The position numbers and the translations under genes are program-made. A DNA stretch of 64,000 nucleotides, taken from the NCBI RefSeq assembly GCF_002443255.2, contig NW_019211455.1, forward strand, positions 9,333,959-9,397,958, read 5' to 3'. Each line of letters begins with the position of its first letter. Position 1 is the stretch's first letter. Positions 39,201-50,351 of this stretch are shown here, one piece after another. The notes beneath the pieces were generated by a model, which saw nothing but the letters and a program-made list of their open reading frames with translations, searched no databases and was not told the DNA's origin. The stretch is from Varroa destructor. Lineage: Eukaryota; Arthropoda; Arachnida; Mesostigmata; Varroidae.

Positions 39201-42200
39201 ATAATCATGTAAAAATGCAAAGGCATGTGAATTTCTATCGTTTGTTTCATTCGCTTGAAATTTTTAGGTGATACCCATTCCGAAAGCGTCGTCATTTTTT
39301 ATCTTTTCGCACACGAACCCGTTCCGGGTGTTCTGCCACACCGTCATCAACCACTCGTACTTCTCCAACTTCATTCTGGTCTGCATTCTCGTCTCGAGCG
39401 CAATGCTGGCAGCCGAGGACCCACTGCGCTCTAACTCATTTAGAAACCAGGTGCTCAACTACTTCGATTACTTCTTCACCAGCGTCTTCACCATAGAGAT
39501 CACGCTCAAAGTAAGCCAGAGCTGAAATACGGAAAAAATATAATAAACGGTCACAATATTTTTGCAACACCGAGCGTTGTTAGCTAAGGAATGTTTTTTT
39601 TCTTTTATTTGTTAATTGTCAACTAATCATGTGATTCGTAAAATATTTTGAATTGTTTCAATAAAGCTCTGATTTTGTAACATAGTGCTCCAGCGTACAT
39701 GCACGCCATGCCTAAGCGATACCAATTGAATCTCGAGCTGTATCCAGTGATAATACATCCTATCGCTCATTTTGTCTAAAAATAAGCCGTAAGAGGTTTA
39801 GCCTTTTTCTGAGTTGTATGTGAATTACCTAGCAGAAGTCAGCTTGAAGTATTTGCAGGGTGCAGACAGATAAATAAACTATTTAGTCGACAAGAGGGCT
39901 TCGTATACGTCAGCAGTGTTCGGCCTGGCAGGGGCTATAGGCTTTTCCATTAATGCTAAATCAATAACTGAGAGTTTCGGGCAAGGTCTGCATATCAATC
40001 ATCTTTCCCCTCCTCCTTTTGTCAAATCTTATTCTTCTCTGAACGATTCTCTAAATAGAGTAATAACGGTGGCGGTTAAGCTAACAAGGTTTTATTGAAA
40101 GGCACACCAAGACTACGTCCTACACCCGTGTTAGTAATAACAGGTGGTAGGAATATTGTTACCCTTTCGTAGCCGAATAATTTCGTAACCGCTAGGACAC
40201 TTGGCGTTGTTCTCCGTGCCCGCCCGGGTTCCGACTCCTGCCTTAATTGCAATGACGCTCATTTAGTAAGCAAAAGATTCTGCCGTTGGTTGGCTACAAG
40301 TCAGTGGGTCTCTGGTGGCAGCGGCCAGCCATTATGAAGCACGTCCGCTAACCGCAGTGCCCTATAGTTCGTTCACACACATATGATATATGCACTCTCG
40401 TTGGCACAATTTTTCGAGTATTTCTAGAAATTTTTGCTCGATCAACCATGCGGCCATGGCTAACCAACCTGAAAAAAGGAGGCTGGAAATTAAGGGAGCC
40501 ACAGCTGCCTCCATGCGTCGACCCGATAATTGATTAAGCCTGGCATACTGGAAGTAGTATAAGGGTGGTCGAGCAACATGGAAAACAGGAAGGAATAGGC
40601 GGGCGGGAGAAGAGCAATAAAGAAAATGCTCTTCTTACTATCGGAAATGACTCTTATGTATTACCCCTCCTGTAGTTCGTTGGCTTCTTAAGGACCCATT
40701 GAATCGATTGGCAGCGAACTTGACCTGAGTTCGGAAGCTGCAAGACAGGGCAGTTAATACTGTACGGCCATTTCCGCCGTCCTCAAGAAAGGTCGTACAG
40801 GGGCTTACACACACAAATCGATGCTGTCTAATTTGTGAGCCCATACTAGGCTCGTTGACGCATATATAAGCGAAATGCTTAATTGCTAATTATATATGTT
40901 CTCAAGCCATGCATCTCAGCCCATCTCTAACCACCCCCTCACTTTCGCTGTCCATTGTAGCTGCTAATGCCATTTGCTTTTTCAGGTGATTACGTACGGT
41001 GTGATATTGCACAAGGGTTCCTTCTGTCGTTCTTACTTCAATATCTTGGACGTGCTAGTCGTGTGCGTCTCGCTCGTCTCCTTCGGCTTTGGTGACGGCG
41101 CTAAAATTTCGGTCGTCAAAATTCTTCGAGTTTGTCGCGTCCTTCGGCCGTTGCGTGCCATCAATCGCGCTAAAGGACTCAAACACGTCGTACAATGTGT
41201 CATTGTCGCAATTAAAACTATTGGTGAGTTTCTGGCAAATCAAACGATAAGAAGGCAGGGAGAACTAAAAATACAATTTGTATGTATGGCAAACGTAAAT
41301 ACGGTTCGTTCTTGTTGTTACTCGAATTTAAGTATGCTGTCTAATAAGGTTCAGTAGTAACTTTGCAGAGTAGATAACTATAATTATTTTTGTATTAGTC
41401 GCCTTTGCTATTTTTTTTTAGTAAAAGAGCATTGGACTTGGCTCTCAGGTATTGGATGCTGCATACCCTGGCCCGAACGAATGTTCCTAGAAATATATTC
41501 AACCTTTTAGCTATGATCGGAAACGAGGATAACTATTGATGAAAAAATGGCGTTGCAACAAAATTTAGTACAAAAGAACAGGTTCAGCTTTCTTGCTCGT
41601 AATCTCACCGTATCTAAAGGATTACCTAAGCAAGATAGGGGCTAAACTTCATATGGGAAGATTTCACAATAACGACTCAACGGGGTTAAAGCCTTTGACC
41701 TGAAGCTCGTGAACGCCCTGTACCATAGCGCACATTCCTTTGTTGATTCAGGTGCCCTATCAGACTGCTAGCGACCGATACTGGTATTAAAATCGGAGTG
41801 GTCAAAATGGTAGAAATCGATGGGGATTTCTATAATTCGGTTGCAAAACAGAACAACTAAAGGGGTCTATACCGGCACTGATACGTGCTTATTTGCTTTG
41901 CGATGCATCATAACGACCGCGAGTTATGTAAACAAACAGTTTTCCCTAATTAATAGTGCATCAGTAGTAGATGTGAAAAGGAACATCTGCACTTAGCTCT
42001 TCCTGCCCAGCTGCACGGAAGTATGCATCCAGACTGCATGTGCGATTCATTGTTCTCATATATATATATANNNNNNNNNNNNNNNNNNNNNNNNNNNNNN
42101 NNNNNNNNNNNNNNNNNNNNNNNNNNNNNNNNNNNNNNNNNNNNNNNNNNNNNNNNNNNNNNNNNNNNNNTATATAATTACACTAAGATTTTCGAGCACA

Positions 42201-45200
42201 CCCTTATAACGAAATCGTCCCATTCAGCACTTCTTAAAAATCTTTTGTCTATTTTTGTCCTGATACGAGTCTGCGATCCGAAAAATATACCAAATAATTG
42301 TTGCTAATTTCCGAACTTTGTTGTGATTGTTTCCTTTCCCTCGCCATATATGTATCTGTAATCTGAATTGACATCCAGGCAACATTATGCTGGTGACATT
42401 CTTACTGAACTTCATGTTTGCTGTCATCGGAGTGCAGCTATTCAAGGGCAAGTTCTTCGCGTGTAACGATAGGTCGAAGATGACCGAGGCTGAGTGTCGT
42501 GGGAAGTTTATAACGTACCCAGATGGTAACATTTACCGGCCGATGGAGGAGGTGCGCCAGTGGAGTCGTTACAAGTTCCACTTTGACGACGTTCCCAAGG
42601 CGATGTTAACGCTGTTCACAGTGTCGACATTTGAGGGATGGCCTGACTTGCTCTATGTGGCCATCGACTCGAACACCGAAAACGTCGGACCGCGTATGAA
42701 CTACCGACCCATTGTGGCCGTCTTCTTCATCGTATACATCATCATCATCGCGTTCTTTATGGTAAACATTTTTGTGGGTTTCGTTATCGTCACGTTCCAG
42801 AACGAGGGAGAACAGGAGTATAAGAATTGCGAACTGGACAAAAATCAGCGAAATTGTATTGAGTTCGCGTTAAAAGCACGCCCCGTTCGCCGATATATTC
42901 CAAAGGCGAAGTTCCAGTACAAGATGTGGTGGTTTGTCACTTCCCAGTATTTCGAATATGCTCTGTTCGTGTTGATCATGACCAATACACTCACGTTGGC
43001 CATGAAGTTTTACAATCAACCGGACGTTTACAGCCAGGTGCTAGACAGGCTAAACATCATCTTCACTGCGGTGTTTGCAATGGAATTCGTCCTTAAGCTG
43101 ATGGCTTTCCGATTCAAAAACTACTTTTCGGACGCTTGGAACGTGTTCGATTTCATTATTGTGCTAGGAAGTCTAATCGATATCGTCTACTCGGATCCGG
43201 GTAGCAATAAGAATCTTATCTCGATCAACTTCTTTCGACTGTTTCGTGTCATGCGCCTGGTCAAACTCCTGTCTCGCGGTGAGGGCATTCGAACATTACT
43301 CTGGACGTTCATCAAATCGTTCCAAGCACTCCCCTATGTCGCTCTACTCATTGTGATGCTGTTCTTTATCTACGCTGTGATCGGCATGCAACTCTTCGGG
43401 AAGATCGGACTAAGTAACAACGAGTCAGCGATCGACCGCAACAATAACTTTCAAACGTTCCAGCAAGCTGTGCTGGTGCTTTTCCGGTCAGCGACCGGCG
43501 AGTCTTGGCAGGAGATCATGCTATCGTGTGTCAGCGACCACACGGTCAAGTGTGACGAACAAGCAGACGCCGACGACTCCAGTAGTTGCGGTAATGACAT
43601 GGCGTTTATGTACTTCATCTCGTTCTACATTCTGTGCTCATTTCTTATTATTAATCTGTTCGTGGCTGTCATCATGGACAACTTTGATTATCTCACTCGA
43701 GATTGGTCTATTCTCGGACCACACCACCTCGACGAGTTCGTTCGACTGTGGTCCGAATACGACCCTGACGCTAAAGGCCGCATCAAGCACTTGGATGTAG
43801 TCACACTGTTGAGGAAGATCCAGCCTCCCCTGGGATTCGGTAAACTCTGCCCTCACCGAGTTGCCTGTAAGAAACTGGTATCGATGAACATGCCGCTCAA
43901 CTCAGATGGTACGGTTATGTTTAATGCGACCCTATTTGCCGTGGTACGTACCTCGCTCAAGATCAAGACCGATGGTAATATCGATCAAGCCAACGAGGAG
44001 CTGCGGGCTATCATCCGAAAGATTTGGAAACGAACGTCCCCTAAACTCCTCGATCAGGTAGTGCCCCCCGCAACCGACGATGACGTGACCGTCGGCAAGT
44101 TCTACGCCACCTTCCTTATACAAGACTACTTCCGTCGCTTCAAGAAGAAAAAAGAAGACCGCATTGGCGCTGACGCACAGGAAACAACTGTCGCATTGCA
44201 AGCTGGCTTACGAGAGCTTCATGAAATGGGGCCAGAGATACGAAGAGCCGTGTCTGGGAACCTTGATCAGGTTGGTGAGAAATCTTTTTTGTAAGGACTG
44301 GGCGACCTAAAATTTATAATGGGGTGAGAAATACCAGGCTGATATCGATGTGTGTATCATGGATAAAGGCAAGACGTTCGATGTGCCAAAAGTTTGTGTT
44401 GACAATTGTTTGAACGCGACGTCTTTTATTTTTTTCCAAAAAGTTACTCACTCGTTCGTTCGTTCTATTTGCGCGGCGTTCTGAAAGCTTCAATCCTTCT
44501 TTTGCTGCAACAACAAACCTGCAGGCTGTCATGACTAGGTCATGTTTAATTACGTTGATTGGTATATCTTCGTTTTTCTCTCCCCGTGCTCCGCTTTTGC
44601 TCTTTCATCCCCTTCTTTAATCTCGCTTCCAACAGGACTTCACCGACGATCAGCCGATGCACCGTCGCAACCACTCACTCTTCGGCAGCGTGTGGTCGTC
44701 CTTCCGGCACCGCACAACGGGGGCCAAGTCCCCCCGGCAGCTCGGTAACAACGGGGTGATGCTCCGTAAGGTGTCACCACCTGCAAGCTTACCACGCGCC
44801 CTCGATGTGGCCGAAAGGGGGGAAGCGGCCGCCGCCATCCCGCTGCAGGTCAAACTGCAGCCTTCTGACAGCCCGCCGTAAGTATAAATTTAGGAACATA
44901 TAACAAGAATGAAGGATCCTAACATCTCGAGGCCCATACGAGCAAGGATAGAATAAATGTGTTCAAAATTGATCGCCAGTAGTGCGTAATTATTGGTCGG
45001 CGCAGTGCTAGCGCGTCGAAGTAAAATGACTATTTAAAAAAAACCGTCTGAGACAACAACAAATAAGTCGGGAAAACAGGACTCGACAAAAACGCAGTGT
45101 AAAATAATACCAATATTATTAATCAATAATAACATATCAATACAGTACAACAATAGGCTTTAGCGCTGAAGCTAAGACCACAATGTCACTTGAGCAAAAT

Positions 45201-46830
45201 GGTCCATAAAACAGAACTTGTCAAGTGATTGCACACTCGCCGATAAGATGATATTAGATTATAATAATTAAGAGCAATAGTATTGGCTGGGTACCTGCTG
45301 CTGTGCAGGCACTAATCCAACGACCTAATCGAAAATCATCGGTTCAGAGTAAGAACAGCAATAACATGAACACACTGAACGCGCAACAACGCATGGGAGC
45401 ATTCGATGCCAGCTAAATAACTAATCGGCATGTCGATGATGTGCGTCTTTGCCATTGTACATGAACACATGTACATGTATTCGAATAAGTCGACAAAATT
45501 AACTAGCATCAATCTAGACAGCAATGACATCTAGTAACTGTCAATCAGCCAGGCTAACGACAATAACGACTTAGAGCTGCTATGCACAGCTGACTAAACT
45601 GAAACTATTGCCTAACAACAACGGTTTCCAATACCCTAGCTACCTGAGATACGAAGTCTTCTTCTTATTCGACCCTTGGTAACTGATATTATCATCAGTC
45701 CTGCCAATATTGTAGTTGTTCTCCTATCGCCTTAACTTTTATCTACTCCAAGTTACTTCTTATGATGTTGACCTATAGTTGTTATCTGACCTCCTCATGC
45801 ACTGTTAGCTCTGCCTATACACACACATTTTCATATGAACTTGAATAACATTTGAAATCGACACGCTAACTTGCACGCAGACTTGACCCGAACTTTATTC
45901 ATTGCCTCATCTGTTTCGATCTTGCATATAGCTATTCGTCGGAATTCGAAGAACTAGGACTGAATGTTGACACTGCGTTCCTTCAAGGACGACGTCTGTC
46001 GTTCTCGCAGCGACTTCTATCAAGCCTTTCTTTGGGGGGACGAGGCTCGGGTGGTTCTCAGGAGATGTTAACCTCCCCACAACGGCTGAGTCGAGAGAGG
46101 TCCCTGGCAGAGCCCGCTCCCGGCCGAATCCTCTACACCGCTTCGAGCGCCACACACGTGGCCGCCGGTAGCGGGACCTCTGTCGAAACCACTGAAGCTA
46201 TTCACGCTGCAGCCGCAGCGGCCGCCACACAACTTTCCCTACCTACTCCACAGCATTCCAAGCAGGCGGCAGCTGGCGGTTCGCATCACCAGTTGTCTTT
46301 GCCCCTACACTACTACGAGCAGCCCACAAGGACTGCAGCAGGCGCAATTACAGTAATGCATCAGCATCCAACAACAACAAGGTCTATTGCAATTACAACA
46401 AGTCCGGAAACGCACTCGGAGGCCACCATGGCAACAGCAGCACCAATCGCAATTTCCTCAGTATCAACAGCGACAGCCATATCACCAGTTATTACATTAA
46501 TACAACACCATCATCAACAACAACAGTTTCTACATCAGCTACAGCATCAGCAACCCAAAACAGGAAATTACCGCTTAGTGACTAACCTGCAACCACCTGA
46601 CATTGAGACCAACATTGTTCAGTACTTGCACTCGTTGAGTGCAAGTCACTCCGCTTCAAGGTGATTCACACGGGTTCCCTACTGGGACTTACTCAAGGTG
46701 CCATATATTCTTCGTAGTAGTTATCTCTGCCCGCCTCCCCCAAGTCCCGTTGCCCGATGTACGTTATGTAGTGCACCACGTAATGTATTGCTCGTACACA
46801 CTATATATATATATATACATATATATATAT

Positions 46831-46869
<39 letters not shown>

Positions 46870-49800
46870 TATATATACATATATATATATGGGGAGCAGA
46901 CCGTCCGACCCTAAGGACGCCACTGCCTCGATCTGTTTCTATGTGTGCCAGATAAGTAGCTGCCAGATGTATGCCTGATTCGTGCCTTACGTATCCAATA
47001 GCACGTAAACGATAAAACTGCCCCGTAAACTACTCAGAATGTTCCTAAGCTGATGTGTGGCACTTTTATTTATAAACTAAGAATGATATATGACCCACCT
47101 CCGTGAAACAGGTAGTACCACTCACTCCACGAAGGAGTATCAAATCGCTCCTTAAAACTCCTTCGGGTAGTTTTAACCTAGTGATGCTAGTAGTCAGTGT
47201 GTAGTAATGGGCAACGGTCGACGAGAGACGACACGCGCCAATGATGGCTATGTTACTCTCTAACTCAGCGGCGCTCCTGCGTAATCGTTTCGTACTCGTA
47301 ACTATCGTTCATCTTATTTTAAACCTGTGCGTGTGTACCTTTTCTTCACCAAAGACCACCCCAAAACCCTCGAAAGTGACCTTGAATAGGGGTCAAGCTA
47401 AGGCCCAAGCAGTGTCTTCGCATGCACACCAGGCGTTCCGGAACGCGGAACTTGTTCAAGTTATATTGGAAATCAATCCCACCTTATCTAGCTTGGACCT
47501 TAATTGTATGGTCGTATGGATCGCATTACTAAACAAAACGTGCGCCTTTACCGCAGAGAAAGATTGTTAGAGGTACAATAATCATATCGGTCCTCATCTG
47601 TGGGCTTCGCTGAGTTGTGAGTCAACAGCGATTCTCCCATTCCAGCTCACTCTATCGGCAAACTGATTCAACTGTGATCTTGTATTATTCCTCCGTCTAT
47701 TTGACGACGCTAAGTTTTTCTTTTAGATTCGTCAAGATCTACATTCCGCCGCTTCGCTCTTTTCGACGATTCGTTTCATCGACGATTTAGCCGTCGATAT
47801 TGTCCAGATATGTTTATGGTATTACTTCTTTGCGTGGCATGCTTCGCCGCCTGCTCTTCAATCCTTCTATGCTTCACTAAGACTGTAACACTCTAGCTAG
47901 CCATAAGTAGTAATAACTGCTTCTCGCCTAACCTTCGAAGTTCGTTACTAATATGTGGCTGCATTGTGGTCCGTTTGTGCCCTCTTTTCTCTACTGGATT
48001 CGACATTCACGCGGGGCTGACTGATTCACCTATCGCCTTCGCAATCCGCAACAATCGTCTTCGCAGAACCGTGTATGGAACGAGCACTGACGACGATACG
48101 GATGAAGACTGGAAGTCGACAGCTACAAGTCGGCGCCGATCACCAACCCTCCCGATTATTTATACACCTCAATCATATAGCTCATCTTCAAATGCTCACT
48201 TGACGTGCGTGACTGACGTTTTAACTATTATTTAGTAAATTCGCTCATTTAGGTTTTCATTCAAGTCATTTGCACGCCTGTCAGCTACCGCTATAAGCGC
48301 CACTCATCAAATATACTGACCGGCAGCATTATGAGTCACATGTCCCAGAATAGGCTTGATAAGGTGATTTGTTTATGTCAAAACAACCTGACATTTAGAC
48401 AGAATTAGCTGTAGTATGTGACGTCCTATTTTATTGGATTTGTCCTTCGTCTGCCGGTAAACTTCATCAATCAATCAGCTAAACGCAAAATTTTGGTTCA
48501 TATTCATTCTGTACGACCAATACTCTATTTGCCGCAACGCGTCTCGACTTACACGAAATTATACAACGAAATTAAAGAAATCAATACGCGAAAAGAGCTT
48601 TCATAGTGCAGTACGATGATTTTGTTATTATTATTAGTAGTACGATAATTATGATTATCATTGCGATTTCACGTACGTAAGTCATAAAAACAATCAATCA
48701 GTCAACCAATCGGTCAATTAATAATAAGCTTTGCGATTAACCTTGCCTCTACCACTAACCGATCTCTTTGCCACTGACCAATCTCCTCGATCTTCGCCGC
48801 ATCATTGTTGCGCTCTGTTCGCGTGTGACCCTTCTACATTATGCCCTCTTCACTGGTAATGACTTTGCGATCATCATCGTCATCGTCAACAGATCATCTC
48901 ACGAGACTCTTCAAAGTTCGGGCGAGTTGCTTGCGGCTCGCCCTAAAATTAGGAGGCACAGCAGAGGGGGATCTTTTCGGTTGGGCTGCCTTGCAAAGCA
49001 GGACTCCACGGACCAGGAGCAACTGTCCATCTCTGATTGTATGCTAAATAGGAGTAGCTCCTCTGGCCAATCGCACCTGACGACGGCCTCCAACTCACCC
49101 CAGCTTTCCACTGTGCACAGGTACCATGAACCAATTAACCAATCTCTTAGTTCGCTAAACAATCTCCTATTACCTGTAGACCCCTCCTCCTTCACCGTAG
49201 AACACATCATTCCATGCGTTAGTCATTTCAAATCTTCTGTCATGTCACTCCCTTTTGGCTCCGATAGATCTATATTTATGTATATATGAGCATGTTCGTC
49301 TGCTCATAATAACAGGACTAGTTGTCGTCTGCTCTGTTTCTTCTCGATTTGTTTTGCACGCGGATCTATTCGCGCACTCATTATCTAACCCCTCCCGCTA
49401 CCCGTGCGCTAACCTACTGCCGCTAGCCAATTTCACGTTTCACGTCCCAAGCAACATTTGTTGTCTCGGAGCGCACAGCTTTTGTTTTCGTTCTTCCAAC
49501 GCGAACCCCTTTTACCCCCAACTCTATCGAGCTCAAAGAACCAAACAGTTTTTCTATACAAACAGAAAAAGTCACCAGCACAAAGGTGCTACAAGGCTCT
49601 TTCTGGCGCGAAACAGTCTGAAAAACAGCAGAATTTTGAACAGTCGATCACGTGGAAGACACGGTGATGATCATGATGATTGTTATGGTGCTGATGATGA
49701 CGGTGGGATTGTTATGACAACGAGGCACGAAGACGACAAAGTTGTTGATGATGAGTTGTGTGGGATGACGCTTGATGATGATTTCAGGGTCGGAGTTTCA

Positions 49801-50319
49801 GACCCGCTTGGCACTGTGCCGGCGGCAGCTCTAGCGGCCACCAAGCTGGAGAAGCTCGGAGCCGTTTTACAGGAGCAGACACGCAGGCTCGAACAACCAT
49901 CACCACAGCAACACCAACAGCAGCAGCAACAGCAGCAGCAGCAGCAGCAGCAGCAACGACAACAACAGCAGCTCGCTCCCAACAAGTTCCTTCCGGCACA
50001 CCGGGCCTCCTACCACGGGCAGAGGCCGCACATTCAGGCCACTCTAGATCCTAACGTCGCACACTCCGGGGCTCACACGCTCGCTGGCAGCGCTGAGAAT
50101 CTCGTGGGCCGAGTGCTGCATGAGCAGGTACGCACCACGGCTAGAACGGTTGTCCAGGCGAAACGAGGTAATCATTTGCGGCGGCCGGCGCTGCTGTCTC
50201 CGCTAGCAGAGCAATGCCACAGGAATTCATTTGTCGCCATGGCCATGTCATTCACTTTCTTTCCTACATCCTCTTCGTCTCATGCCTCCTTTCAAACCCA
50301 ACTGAGCCTATCCAACATC

Positions 50320-50351
<32 letters not shown>

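Larger units (their letters stand above)
46661..48066 (+). other. Intron in C-terminal tail, with TA microsatellite
   Basis: A 1.4-kb intron, donor GTGATT. The acceptor CGCAG is preceded by roughly 120 bases without AG. It includes the interrupted TA repeat at 46802-46889 and an inverted repeat at 47130-47165. An open stretch at 47241-47570 has no phase-compatible splice sites. Confidence 0.65.

Noticed and set aside
46639..46955. Two open stretches of 85-91 codons with Tyr-Ile repeats
   Set aside because: Generated by the TA microsatellite, which avoids stops in those frames.
47241..47570. 109-codon open stretch as an extra tail exon
   Set aside because: Its best acceptor is phase 0, while the flanking exons need phase 2, and there is no matching donor.
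48951..48953. Later acceptor for the Ser-rich tail exon
   Set aside because: It fits the phase, but the AG at 48891-48892 is the first after a long AG-free pyrimidine-rich zone and is preferred.
49683..49999. Minus-strand open stretches rich in Cys or Ala
   Set aside because: Antisense of the CAG/CAA glutamine repeat; no independent support.
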